From Sabethes cyaneus (Eukaryota > Arthropoda > Insecta > Diptera > Culicidae): DNA of 64,000 bases. The notes under the pieces are model-generated. The model was not told where the DNA came from. It did not search any database and was given only the letters and a program-made list of their open reading frames with translations. Of the stretch, positions 45,373 to 56,942 are shown one piece after another; the stretch's first letter is position 1, and each line of letters starts with the position of its first letter. The position numbers and the translations under genes were made by a program. Location of the stretch: positions 55,903,544 through 55,967,543 of the forward strand of contig NC_071354.1 in the NCBI RefSeq assembly GCF_943734655.1, read 5' to 3'.

Positions 45373-45960
45373 TTAGGGGGGCATAGTATCTTTTACACCA
45401 TAGTTTTTGCCTTATTTCAAATATTTTTTCTCGATAACGCGAAAGGCAAATCGAATCGGGTTTTTTGCATTCAAAACATTGCTTTTATACTAATATTTAC
45501 AATTTTGTTTTCATATGGGAACCTTTTCCACATTCCCCTACGGATCCTTGAAGATAGTCATTCAAAAAATACTTGAATTGCGGTATCATGGATTGACGTT
45601 AGGGGGCTTATCCGAATTGAAAAATTCCAAATCGACATGAAAGTATATTCAATTATCTCGTGTATGACTCATCCTTTTTTTTAATTCGAACGCATAATAA
45701 AATGACGGACTTTGAAACATAAAAGTAAGGTTTTTGTTGAAAAAATTGACTTTAAACATTTCTAAAATATACATAAATTGCAATATCAAAAAAGGATGGG
45801 TCAAACACTAGATAATTTTGTTGGCTTTGAAACAAAAAAAGAATCATGAGAATTGCTTGAACCGTTCTTGAGATATGTATGGTATCGACTTTTAAAACCT
45901 GCACACTTAACAAAAAAAGTACCACGCATGTCTGGAGCGATTGCACAGCGAATAAAATTT
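45373..45960. repeat. Partial TIR repeat, left-end copy (family also at 59 kb)
   Basis: The left end TAGGGGGGCATAGTATC corresponds in inverse to the right end GGTACTATGCCCCCTTA at 59374-59390. The block 45675-45895 aligns closely with 58960-59175: GAAACATAAAAGTA, GACTTTAAACATTTCTAA, AAAGGATGGGTCAAACACTA. The right end is not found here, so the copy is incomplete. No coding capacity is recognised. Confidence 0.75.
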
Positions 45961-45964
45961 TGCC

Positions 45965-46937
45965 GAAATTTCGAAGTTGCTTTTTTACTGATTTCAGTAC
46001 TTGTTGCCACTATCGTTTTGTTGAGAATAGAGTTGCTAGTAGTAGGTAATAATCTGTTATGAACAATTATGCAACGTAGAATCGCGTATCTATTTTTGCT
46101 GTAGAACTAGACCCGACAGTAATTCTATCACCTAAAATATTGTTTACGGTGAATTTTATTATCAGTGAATTTTATAAGTATATTATCGACACTCTACGAC
46201 CTTTAATTTAATAGTGAAAATAACTGGTCAATTTCATGCGCAAATGTTTACGTTGGCATCACTCCATATAAACGTCCGTTCCCTTGGCAACGTACAACAG
46301 CGACGGTCGCGGATTCGGAATTGCAATCGAAACGAAATGAAGTTTTTTCTATCAATTCAAGTGAACAGTTTGGGCAAAATCATTATAACATCTTACTAAA
46401 GAACTGTTCGAGTGGTAAATTAAAGTTTTCTGTGCCTCAAGTTAAGTTTCGCGAATGATGTGACGAATGGAACGGCCGAAAAAAATTAATGAAAAATTGA
46501 CGGCGAAAAAGTGAAAATATAGTGATGAATTTTAAATGGGCAAAAATCTCAATATTTAGTATAATTTATGCCCCAAAAAGTAATAGAACCTATAAAATGC
46601 AATGTTTAGTGCTTTGAGTTGCAAGATCTTATTACAGCTAGCAGGTTAGTTGAACTAATTTTATTTTTTTTTTGTGATGGTTTCCCGAGCCTATGGGAGA
46701 ATGTTGGTACACTGAAGAAGGGAACGGAAGGGTGATATTCGGTGACATACTGACTGCCATAAATGTACTCTGATGACCTTGTCGTTAATGGGAAAATGAT
46801 ATTTGAGCATTGGGCCAATGAAAAACTAACAGTGCAATTTAAATAATCTAATTTATTTCCTTCGTATTATTTGAAATTTTTTATAATTTTGGGAAAACAT
46901 AAAAAATTCTCAAGCTGTGAAATATGTAAATATGTGT
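45965..46937. other. Non-coding stretch, nothing recognised
   Basis: AT-rich, with no domain-bearing frame and no clear repeat family. Confidence 0.4.
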
Positions 46938-46949
46938 TACCATGGAAAA

Positions 46950-47603
46950 CTATCACCAATTGCGAATGGATTTGTGGGAACTTATCAGTTCTGTCGAAGG
47001 TCGGTCTACAACGGATCAAAAATTTGAGTTTGAGGTAGTTGACGAATTTGTCTAGCTTGGCTCACTAGTAACGGCGAACAATGATACCAGCCGTGAGATT
47101 CGGAGGCATATTATCACCGGAAGTGGGTCGACCAGACTAAGCCCCCGTACAAAGTGTACCCTGTTCAAGACGCTTATTCTCTGTATGTTCTCTACGGGAA
47201 TACAACATGGACAATGTTCGAGGAAGACCTGCGAATGCTTGGAGGTTTCGAGAGACGAATGCTAAGAACGATCTTCGGCGGCGTACAGTAGAACGGAGAA
47301 TGGACGCAGAGGATGAAACTCGCACAGGTCCAAAAAGTGAACGAATAAGATGGGCAGGACATGTTGTAAGAATGCCGGAAAACTATCCTGCAAAGATAGT
47401 GTTTGCCTCAAATCCAATTGGAACAAGACGACCTGGGGCACAGTGAGCAAGATGGTTAGACTAGGTGAAGCGAGATCTGGCGGAGAATACTCGGTGTCCG
47501 AGGAATTGGAAAGCGGTAGCCCACAACCGAGTTAACTGGAGAACCCTTGTTCAACAGGCTTTGTCTTAGGACGGCAAACTACTTAAGTAAGCAAGTAAGT
47601 AAG
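46950..47603 (+). mobile_element. RTE-clade LINE 3' fragment with target duplication (RTE copy 4)
   Basis: The fragment starts inside the RT (SPIANGFVGTYQ, GRSTTDQ), jumps directly to KFEFEVVDEFV then LGSLVTANNDTSREIRR, and ends with RWAGHVVRMPENYPAKIVFA. The segment between GRSTTDQ and KFEFEVV, holding RT motifs A to C, is deleted. A 3' tail of AAGT units (about 47583-47604) precedes TACCATGGAA, which also occurs just before the element at 46938-46947. This is a likely 10-bp target duplication. Confidence 0.87.
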
Positions 47604-47609
47604 TACCAT

Positions 47610-50600
47610 GGAAGACTTAAGATACATCAAAAGACTTACAGATAAAATGCAAAATTATTGATTATAACTTTCAAAAGCTTTCAAATGTATTATAAATCTT
47701 GTAGAGAATTCCAATTGGTTCTCTTTTGTTTTTATATGGAGACTCAAATAAAAAGTCCTTTATTTTGAGTTGATTCCCGAATAATATTATTCAGATGATC
47801 TGCACTTTTAAGTTTTCTGAATGTGCAAATTGAACAAAAAATTGATTAAACAACTTTTGCCAAAAACATCTCGCCACTTGAATGCCGCTCCAAAATGGAT
47901 CTTATGTACAAACCCAAACCCGTCCGGCGAACTGAGCAATCACACTTTGCCCAAAAACAAACACTGGCTTCCGAGCGTGAGAGAGAGAGAGATCTAGCCC
48001 GGAACCAGTTCCTCAATTCGTTTCCTCTTGATCAAACGAAGCATTAAATACATAATTCTTGATGCATTTTTAGGATTTTTGATTATTTATTTATGATGCG
48101 GGAATAGATTATTGGGCTATAACGACAGCCAAGAGCTAGTCGTTGCGAGTTGTTCACTTAAACAACCGCTGCGCTCTACAAAGGAGGGATAATCTGTGCC
48201 ATTGGACATCTCTGAAGTGTGGCAACCATACACGGTTTCTGTTTAGACTAGAGGTACAGGGTTTTCTGCGATATTTTCTGGCCTGTTCGAAAACAATGAC
48301 GATTAATTTGTTTAATTGGAACCCTAATTTTGTATCATGGAATCATGGATTAGATCACCATTAAATAATATTCATAAAGATGTAGATGTTTTCGACCAAT
48401 AATTGATATACAAGCATAGTAATGTCTTAGAAAAAACTGTTAGTTAATCTTAATAAGAGTAGAGAAGCCCGAGATCCCCTACAGGAGGTGAAAATCTTAT
48501 TTCGCCACAACAGACAGCAAACAGAACCTGAATGCCATAAAGAAACCAAAAACTAGCAAACGGTGCAATATGAAGACGTATAGTTGCTGACTCCTGGTTC
48601 GGTTCGCCCTGGCTGGCTAGTTGCTTTCAAATGGTAAATACCGAACCGTAAAACACTTCATAAGATGCCGGTCGCATGTAAACGTATATCTACAGTCACC
48701 TATATTGAACGGCGAGGCGAGAAAGGTCTACTCGTTCCATAAAGAAGGCTTCAGGGGGTAATAGCCACTGTAGCGTGTTTGTATCGAAGATTTTGCAGTC
48801 GTCCTATACAAATGCCTCGAGAAAAGGTTAAGAGGCTAGAAAGAGCTTGCCTAGGCAAATGGTAAAATATTTAGTGAGAATTTTCGTTATAATTAATGTA
48901 TAAACTAGCAAACAACACGGCACTATAAAGTACTGCCAAACACACACGAGCTTTCTTTGAAGGAGAAAACACCCTCCGGGCTGGTCATTCGAGCAAAACT
49001 AATGACAATGCATATTTAGCTGTGAATGCGGAAAGGAGTGAGTTCATATCCTGCATGTTCCGGACCGGGCCGATATCAGGATCTGGAGAGGAAATTGTTT
49101 CCTTAAAACGGTGCGGAAAGTTTTGCTAAGAATATGAAATGAGCAAATAATGCAATTTGAAATTTATAAAACAAAGTTTGTTGAATAACTGAGGACCACT
49201 TGCAATGGCACCTATCTGGAGCAGAAAACTAACAAATAAGTACCTACACTGTCGGTTGACCGGAGGCTAAACACTTCACGTGCTCTCCACACGTACTTGC
49301 TGGGATACCAAGAGGAGTACCGATTATAAATCCACAGGAGAGTTTCAGCGACTTTTGATGTACAAACTACTGCCTAAGAAAAGACGTGTTACAGTGCAGA
49401 CGTGTAATTGTTGCATAATTTTGTACAATAGCAGCTATGTTAAGATTCTTGACGATTTGGTGGGTATTTTGAATTGTTTATTAAAATAAAAATATTTGTA
49501 ACTAAATAAAGGCTGACAACCACGCTTGATTTGATAGCATTTGGATTAAATTAGCTATAGTCTATGTTGTTGAATTATCTAAGCACAAATACTGATATAT
49601 CTTAAAATTTTAATATTTTATTTCATTTTTTTCGGTTTTGACAAAAAATTACATGAAATGGCGCATTAGTAAAAAAAAACTAAAATGGCGCATTAGTAAA
49701 AAAAAACTAAATGGCGCATTAGTAGCTTTAAATAACAATTTTTGCCATAGACATTTTTACTCGAAGAAGATCGAATCGGATCAATTTAAGCATGCGCTTA
49801 AGCTTGCATAATGTTTAGTATGCAGTATGTAGTATATTTGATAGTAGTGAATATTCCTATATTTACTGGTTAGTAGAACTAGTTGACAGTAAAAAATTGC
49901 ATAAAAGAATAGCTTATTCTATTTTTGGAAGCTGACAAATATAAAAATTTAACTGTATTCAGCAATCATTTTATGATAAGAATCATACAACCCATTTTAT
50001 TATACGCGCACCTGAGCTGGACGTGAAAATGCAGTAATAAGAAAATTACTTAACATCTGTTTATTTTCTAAGCTTAAACTAAAGTTAATCTGAATATTTA
50101 CTGATGACTTATCGCACCAAATGGTCGAATTTCCACCGTTTGAACATCGGAAGATTCCTCAAGAGCTTAAAATATAAAACTTTCTCAAACCACTGTGGCT
50201 TCTTACCCTAACAATAAAAACAATAATCTTTAACTAAATAAACACAACACTCCTGAGGCTATTAATTTTGTCCAAATTAGAAACTTTCACAGGAAAGTTT
50301 GTTCCGCTCTATCTCTCTCTCCCTTCTTCTCTCTCTCTCTCTCGCCTTTTCTGTGCATCTAAACTCTCTGACGTCCAGAAAGCGAGCTAACCTTTTGCTA
50401 TTCAAGAACAAGTGCCTCTTGGTTATCGCAGCTGCATATGCCATATGAAGAGTAGTGTAGGCTGCTGCGCTGGACACAATCCTTTCTGGCCGGCCAGCAA
50501 CCACCGCCACTTCACTCAGCCTGTTTGTGTTGCTACTACTGGTCTGGTAAGCCAAAAGTGTACGGCCACCACATTTTCCCGTAGCCGAGAGCCGGATTCG

Positions 50601-51115
50601 GCCTATAATGTACTGTTTAAAAAGCAGGGTCGCACAGGTGATAAATTGTTGCTGTATTAGGTATGTAAATATAGTTATTTTTCAATTACGGTGCAAAGTT
50701 TATTTTCCGAATTTTTAGCAGTGACCTTGTTATATAAAGTAACTAAGACCAATAATTGTCGAGGTAAATTGACAACTTTCAAAGATCGGTAGAATCTCGG
50801 TTATATCATCGTATTCTTGCCAGCGTAGGATGCTGAGCAACGCGCTACAGCGTTGTCACGATGGTACTCCGGTGAAACAAATGGTTGATTCAGGCCTTAC
50901 GAGTCAGCCATAAAAATACTAATATAAGAAGTAAACAATGCAAAATACAAACCGAAACAAACGGCATAGACCCACGCCGCGGAAACGGACAAACGATTGT
51001 AAAGGATGTATCGTAAAACTGTAAGTTTTTCAACTTTCTGTGAAGTAGCCGTATTGTTGCTCTCCCAGATTTTATAACGTTGTCTATCCCCAATAGCAAG
51101 CGAATCCGTAGAGTA
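47610..51115. other. Non-coding stretch with simple repeats
   Basis: No gene recognised. Simple repeats include a GA tract at about 47980-47992, a three-unit tandem repeat at 49655-49730, and a pyrimidine tract at 50308-50344 (a GAGA-type motif on the minus strand). The 50280-50640 section is GC-richer with open frames on both strands but no known domain. Confidence 0.4.
49655..49730. repeat. Short tandem repeat, three units of about 25 bp
   Basis: Units contain ATGGCGCATTAGTA followed by a run of A and CTAA. Two units are nearly identical and the third is partial. Confidence 0.85.
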
Positions 51116-51118
51116 ATA

Positions 51119-51590
51119 ACAGGCGGGCTTTATGGAGGCCGATGCTACTACGGATCAAATTTTCACTTTCGGACAAATCATCCAGAAATGTCGGGAATAC
51201 AACGTACCCACGCGTCATATTTTTGTGGATTTCAAAGCAGCATGCGATACAGTCGAGCGCGAACACGGGAACAGGTTTCCGGACAAACTGACGCGGCTGA
51301 CCAAAGCTACCCTCAAGCGAGTGATGCGCTACGTGGGTGTTTCGGGGGGGGAACTCTCGAGTCCCTTCGAATCTCGCAGAGGGTTGCGGCAAGCAGATGG
51401 GTTGTCCTGTATGTTATTTAACATCACTAGTGAAGGTATGATCCGGCGAGCGGGTACCGAAACGAGTGGAACGATCTTCGGCAAAAGAAGCCACTGCTAG
51501 CCTTTGGAGACGATCTCCTCAACGTCATTAGAAACTTTGAGATGGCGGGGGCTAGGGGATACAAATCAATGCGTCGAAAGCCAAATACAG
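51119..51590 (+). pseudogene. RTE reverse transcriptase fragment (RTE copy 5)
   Basis: The RT middle section reads AGF, EADATTDQIFTFGQIIQKCR, YNVPTRHIFVDFKAACDTVE, FPDKLTRLTKATLKRVMRY, SPFESRRGLRQADGLSCMLF and GMIRRAGTETSGTIF. The FADD loop region is shifted out of frame and damaged (a stop after KRSHC, then LETISS in place of FADDID). A small deletion lies after TVEREH. Both ends are cut abruptly, so this is an internal scrap rather than a simple insertion. Confidence 0.87.
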
Positions 51591-51784
51591 TGGTATTCTG
51601 ATTATATCTACATCTGGTTTAATCTACTCCCGATTTTGTCTACCATTTTGACCCGTTTTTATCTACCATATTTTTAAATTGTAATTTCAACCATGCGGCA
51701 TGCAAATTTGGAAGATTTCATGAAATTGTACATAACAGAGAATATTTCTTTCTTTGTTTTTTATATGGCATCCGCGGCATGTAA
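51591..51784. other. Short AT-rich spacer between two LINE fragments
   Basis: It begins TGGTATTCTGATTATATCTA and has several ATCTACCAT-like words. It is unassigned, possibly a scrap of another repeat. Confidence 0.3.
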
Positions 51785-51789
51785 CTGGT

Positions 51790-52680
51790 AGAACATGTGG
51801 AGGCGGCGTTCTCATTGCTGTTAGAAATTCACTCCATTCCTTTTCCTGCCTGGCCCCGATTGACAATGACCTGGAACATTTGTCGATTAACATTGATTGC
51901 ATCGCGCGGGGGTTTGCTTAGGCGTAGTTTGCATTCCTCCGGATATGTCGAGAAACCATTCTGTCGTCGAGAAGCTCAACAGTTCTATTTCCTCTGTTGC
52001 GGAATCGCTGAACGTGCATGACATCTATCTGCTTTTCGTAGATTTCAATCTCCCGGATCTGCGTTGGCGCACGACTGCTGCAGGTTTTGCCGAGTTAGAG
52101 CCCACGGATTCAACTTCTGCAAGCAATACTCTAATTGACAATATGGCATTACTCAACATGAAGCAGTTGAATTTGAGGAAAAACTGTATGAACCGAATAC
52201 TTGATCTGTGTTTCGTAGACGAAGATGCTGTACCGTTGTGCAACCTTGTCGAACCTCCTGAATAGCTTATTCCCATTGACTCTCTGCACCTCCCGTTCTT
52301 AGTGCGTTTACAATGCTCGGCTCCAATACGATTTAGCGAACCGTTTGATGACCAAACACTCGACTTCAATCGAGCTGACTTTGAAAATTTCAAAGTGGCT
52401 CTCTCATCCGTTGATTGGACTCCAGAGTACCAAGCATCGGACGTTAACGAAGCTGTACAGCACTTCAATGACACCCTTATGCAGCTTTTTTCGAGATTCA
52501 TCCTAATTCGACGCCCACGACTGTCACCTCCATCCTCCGTGGTCCAATAATTGTCTTCGCCGTCTGAAACAAAATCGTGCCAGGGCCCTAAGGCAATACT
52601 CCAATCACCGGAACTCACTCAATAAACAAAATTTTAGGCCTACTCAACAACAGACTCTAGATGCGCTAAGAGATGTTCCC
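51790..52680 (+). pseudogene. Jockey-type endonuclease and linker, frameshifted
   Basis: Motifs in order: GGGVLIAVRNSLHSF, CLGVVCIPPDMSRNH, LLFVDFNLPDLRWR (the GDFNLP catalytic block with Gly replaced by Val but Asp kept), LNLRKNCMNRILDLCFVDED, and PFLVRLQCSAPIRF in the linker. The frame is broken at about 51900, 52265 and 52550. The region encodes the target-nicking domain in intact elements. Confidence 0.82.
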
Positions 52681-52688
52681 ATTGCGGT

Positions 52689-54232
52689 ATGATGACAACG
52701 AGAAGCTGTGTATTTGATGATGCAGATATACTAGCAGGCATCAAGAAAATGAACCCGTCAAATATGCCAGGACCAGATGGAATACCTTCGACTATACTAA
52801 TAAAGTGCGCCGACGCTCTCTGCGCGCCTTTAAGATCTATTCAAAATCTATCATTATCACGTGCAGTTTTTCCAGAATGTTGGAAGAAATCGAAAATGTT
52901 CCCGGTACGAAAAAAGGTGATAACTGCGACGTATCTAATTATCGTGGCGTGACCTCACTATGTGCAGGTTCAAAACTTTTTGAGATACTAATTAACAACG
53001 TACTTTTTCGAGTCGCAAAACACTACATCTCACCAGAGCAACACGGATTTTTCCCTGGCAGATCTACCGTCACCAACCTCGTACAGTTCTCGCTGTGTCT
53101 TACATACATGGAACAGGGGCTTCAAGTTGATGATGCAATTGATACGGATCTAAAGGCAGCCTTCGATAAAGTTAGTCACCAAATCCTGCTAGCCAAACTT
53201 GACCGTTTAGGGGTATCAACAAATCTTATCAACTGGTTCAAGTCGTATCTGACTGAACATCGACTGAGTGCAAAACTGGGCTCAACAGAATCAGGACAAT
53301 TCCGTAATCGTTCAGGAGTCCCACAAGGCAGTAATTTACCACAATTACTATTTATCATATTTTCCAACGACGTATGCCAATGCTTACCGGAAGGTTGCAA
53401 ACTACTGTATGCCGACGACCTTAAAATGTTCAAAGTAATCAAAACCTCCACTGACTGTCAGTTGTTACAAGGAGTCATCGACAAATTTCACGACTGGTGC
53501 AAACGCAACTTCTTGGTGATTAGTGTAGCGAAATGCTCAGTAGTCACTTTTACAAAGAAAAAGCACCCGATTCAATGGACGTACATGATAGGAAACGAAC
53601 ACGTTGATAGAATAAACGTAGTACGTGAGCTTGAGGCTATGCTAGACTCTGAATTGAACTTTCGGAAGCATTACAGTCACATCATTGCCATATTTCGAAG
53701 AAATCTTGGGTTTATTCTTCGCGTCTCAACTGAGTTCCGTGAACCGTACTGTTTGTGCGCCTTGTACTTCAGCCTGGTTCGATCAGTTTTGGAAACAGCA
53801 TCCATTGTATTGAGCCCGTTGCGTAGTGTTTGGACAGCTAAAATCGAAATGATCCAGTCACGGTTCATAAAACACGCCTTGAGACTCCTTCCATGGCGAA
53901 ACCCAGATGAGCTACCGTCCAACGAAGCACTATGCCGTCTGCTGGGAATGAACACCCTTGAAAAGCGGCGAAACATCCAAAGGACGACCTTCGTCGGCAA
54001 GGTTCTACTGGGAGAAATCGATGCACCTTGGATCCTCGCCAGAATAAACCTCAATGTACAGCCACGCCATCTCCGACATTGGAACATTATGAGACTACAA
54101 CAACACAGAACAGACTACGCACAGAATGAGCCGATTAGATCAATGTGTTTGTTATTTAACCGGTACTATTGTTTGTTTTATTTTAATGTTAGCTCTAGTG
54201 TTTTTCGTGACCGTTTGACAATTTTTATGTAA
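52689..54232 (+). pseudogene. Jockey-type reverse transcriptase, one frameshift
   Basis: The first part (52689 to about 52900) reads KMNPSNMPGPDGIPSTILIK and AVFPECWKKSKMFPV. A one-base change in the A-run near 52910 shifts the frame, and the rest stays open to the stop at 54230. It contains SNYRGVTSLCAGSKLFEIL, HGFFPGRSTVTNL, DTDLKAAFDKVSH (motif A), SGVPQGSNLPQLLFIIF (motif B), LLYADDLKMFK (motif C) and LPWRNPDELPSNEALC. The C-terminus is complete (NEPIRSMCLLFNRYYCLF). The catalytic residues are present; only the frameshift and the missing ORF1 make it defective. Confidence 0.9.
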
Positions 54233-54348
54233 GCCCCTAGCTTTATCTCTTAGTTTGTAAGTGTTCATGTAGATCATTTGCCGATGAAAGTAAACAATAA
54301 ATAACAAATAATAACAAGAAAATATAATAAACTCTTCAATCGTTGTAT

Positions 54349-54366
54349 GACCCTTAAAAGGACAGA
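54349..54366 (-). promoter_or_regulatory. Degenerate histone 3' stem-loop
   Basis: On the minus strand GTCCTTTTAAGGGT can pair around a TTTA loop, with two wobble pairs. Known: replication-dependent histone mRNAs end in a stem-loop of the form GGYCYTTTTCAGRRCC. It lies downstream of the H2A/H2B-like pseudogene in the right orientation. The wobble pairs suggest decay. Confidence 0.45.
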
Positions 54367-54419
54367 TTGTTTGATTATCATAACTCCAGCTTGCAATAAA
54401 CTTGCACTAACGCACTTAA

Positions 54420-54800
54420 CGTAATTCTCTGTTCGGTAAATTGGAGTACCGATAACCGCTAACCAGGCACGGCTTGTTGCAACGGACCAGCCGGAAAGCC
54501 TCAGCAGCTATGCAATCAACGAAGCCGTTCGTGTATGGTCCTGAATCACGATGAAATACCACTCCAAGTGGCCAGTTGCAAGTGACGTGGGATGCTTCTG
54601 GTCGTTTTGTTGTCACGTGCAGGAAATTTCCTGCCAATTCCAGAACTTCGGCAGCCAGGTATTCCATAACGGCAGCGAAACGAGTGCTCCAGCTCCAACA
54701 CACGCTCAGCAGACTTTCCTTTCCTCAGCAGCCGATGAACGCGACCGATCGGAAACTGCAAACGTGCACGAATCGAGCGTGACTTTCGTTTGCCCTGGCA
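54420..54800 (-). pseudogene. Histone H2A pseudogene joined to an H2B-like segment
   Basis: The minus strand from about 54794 reads GKRKSRSIRARLQFPIGRVH then RLLRKGKSAERV, matching the H2A N-terminal tail and first helix. After a frameshift it reads AAVMEYLAAEVLELAGN (H2A core helix), and after a second shift ARDNKTTRSIPRHLQLA (H2A docking region). At about 54558 it leaves H2A and reads GPYTNGFVDCIAAEAFRLVR then CNK. This resembles the H2B helix with [20 protein letters not shown]. The fusion could be a rearrangement of neighbouring cluster genes. No start codon or complete frame remains, so no nucleosomal protein could be made. Confidence 0.8.
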
Positions 54801-54814
54801 AACGATGTTGGCAG

Positions 54815-55435
54815 TAGCTCAGCTAGCGTTTGAATAATGCTGTTCGCCGGCTTACCTCGTGTTATGTACCAGAGCAAGCGACAAGAACCGGCCACACCTA
54901 TTTTTCATGGTCCTTCATTCTGTCATGTAGGTACGTAAAATAAAATAGAGCATTTCAATTTCAGTCTGAACAAAAGAGCAAAGTTACCAGTGAGCCGTTC
55001 GCCTTTTACTGCTAAAGAAAAATTACGTTACGTATTATTACTGTAGCATTGGTGATGGATAAATTTGTGTTGCTAAAGAAAACCGAGTGAAGAGCCCTAA
55101 GTTCCAAGTTTCCTAGGTTTCATCAATTACCGAAAACCGTTCTCGAAAAAATTCTCATATGAAGATGCAAAAGATGTTACTAAAACTATTTCATTTTATT
55201 AAACCCATGGTTTTATGCATTTTGACGCTTGACCGAATACATTTACTTGAAGCTGGTATATTTGTTGGCTGCTTTGGTACCTTTCGAGACAGCCAACTCA
55301 ACCACCAGCATCAAGCGAACAGAAGCGCGAGAGGTGATCGGTTAAAATTATTTGATAAGCGAACAGTTAGAATCAATCGAATTAAATAGAAATAAAATCA
55401 ATGAGCGAAATTCCTCAAATCTTCATGAACATAAT
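54815..55435. other. Spacer between the two H2A pseudogenes
   Basis: No H2B or other histone start is found here. A 76-codon plus-strand frame at 55159-55389 has no recognisable domain. Confidence 0.4.
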
Positions 55436-55439
55436 GTTT

Positions 55440-55457
55440 CGTCCTTAAAAGAACATT
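55440..55457 (-). promoter_or_regulatory. Degenerate histone 3' stem-loop of the second H2A copy
   Basis: On the minus strand TGTTCTTTTAAGGACG folds as a 6-bp stem (two wobble pairs) with a TTTA loop. It starts about 25 bases after the H2A stop codon, the expected distance for replication-dependent histone mRNAs. Confidence 0.55.
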
Positions 55458-55481
55458 TTGTCGACGTGATATGTTGGAAAT

Positions 55482-55785
55482 TTAAGTCTTCTTTTCCGTC
55501 TTCTTGGGAAGCAACAAAACAGCTTGGATGTTCAACTCTTCGTTGTTGCGGATGACCAGCTGCAAGTGACGATAATTCTGGTCGTTTCGTTGTCGCGAGC
55601 AGCATATTTCCTGCCAATTCCAGAACTTCGGCAGCCAGATATTCCATCACGGCAGCGAAACGAGTGCTCCAGCTCCAACACACGCTCCAACATACTTTCC
55701 TTTCCTTAGCAGCCGATGAGTACGACCGACCGGGAACTGTAGACTTGCACGACTGCGTCACCGCTCGTATTGCCGTTGGTGGTAC
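55482..55785 (-). pseudogene. Histone H2A pseudogene with internal deletion
   Basis: In shifting frames the minus strand reads SRSVVLIGC (degraded), WSTRFAAVMEYLAAEVLELA, GNM, then ARDNETTRII, then HLQLVIRNNEELN fused directly to IQAVLLPKKTEKKT and a stop at 55482. Known H2A has about 16 residues (KLLSGVTIAQGGVLPN) between EELN and IQAVLLPK; these are absent here. Frameshifts and a stop in the N-terminal part make it non-functional. Its sequence is closely related to the copy 1 kb away, including the shared stretch around MEYLAAEVLELAGN. Confidence 0.88.
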
Positions 55786-55789
55786 ATCT

Positions 55790-56940
55790 CAATAAGGAAT
55801 TTTCAAGCCAATTAGCAATCAACGAGAAAGGGTAGGATTCCATTTAATTCTCTTGTAACTTTGTTATAGTAGAATTAAATGGAACTTTCCATCAACTTTC
55901 TCGGAGATTCCAAAATTGTACCAAGACTTGTTATTTTCAATTTTTCAATGACGCGCATTGAAAATCAATAGTTTTATATATTTTCAATATTTTCCAAATC
56001 GATTTTCCGAACAATTGGTGTAAATATCTTAGAAATCTATTGAAGCCTGACTGAATTATAAACCGAAGCGTGAAAACGCGTTCCTACTTTGATGACGTCA
56101 TTTCCAACAACCAATCACGAAGCGAGAATTCTGGTAAAATATAAGTTCATTGTTTTGAATTTTTCAATAGTTCAACATCAAGAATCCATACTTTTCTTCA
56201 TTTGGGTCAATTGTTAGAAGATTTTCTTATCGATTGGTGTAAGAATATTGAAAATCGATCGGAAAACCGCTGAGCTATTAGCGCTCAAAACCTCATTTTT
56301 CGTGACGCTCGCAAAAGCGACTTATACGTCTGCGAATCTATAGGAAGTAGAAGCAACCAAAACAAGAGCCATCGATCAGGTCCGAAGTGCGATTCAAGTC
56401 GACACTTATTCAAGTCGAAAAATTGTGTTAAAAGGCTATGCCACGGTAAAATTTCGCAACCATACATTACAGCAACTTCGATAAACAGTACGTCAAAGAG
56501 TGCTGATAAAAACGACTTCTTCTACCTAGGATAAGTAGTCTCAAGGATCTTTTTGACTTCTGGCTAGATTTAGCCTCTGAACGTTACTATAAAATAAGCC
56601 ATCAATACAGTGAATGCCAGTTGGTTTGTATTGCCATATTACATCACTGAATCAAGAATCGAAAATCGTTGGAAATATCTGGTACCAGGAAATTTGTGTA
56701 GCAGTTATTATTTTTACCACATAATTTTGTGGATTCGCAAGGCTTAAAATCAGTGCAGCTTGTTGCAAAGAAATCAGTAAAATTTCCGTCAAACTCCAGC
56801 AATCAATTTGTAGACTTTTCGTCCTGTACGATTAGTACCTAAAGGTGAAATAATTTCCATTTGCAAATATAACAAAAAAAAATTGCATTAAGATTGTGAT
56901 CACAATGCAAACTGAGCGGAAAGTATTAGAAAAACAATGG
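55790..56940. other. Non-coding stretch, nothing recognised
   Basis: AT-rich sequence with short internal repeats (for example AATTTTTCAAT words) and no gene. Confidence 0.4.
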
Positions 56941-56942
56941 TA

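Larger units (their letters stand above)
51785..54320 (+). mobile_element. Jockey-type LINE with endonuclease and RT (jockey copy 4)
   Basis: This is the longest LINE copy in the window. It runs from the endonuclease (GRTCGGGVLIAVRNSLHS at about 51790) through the linker and a nearly complete RT to a 3' UTR. The UTR ends in repeated AATAAATAACAAATAATAAC-type units at about 54291-54317. The gag-like ORF1 and the very start of the endonuclease are missing. It lies directly beside histone pseudogene sequence. Confidence 0.9.

Noticed and set aside
52025..52618. 197-codon minus-strand frame
   Set aside because: It is the shadow of the jockey endonuclease/linker region on the plus strand and has no motif of its own.
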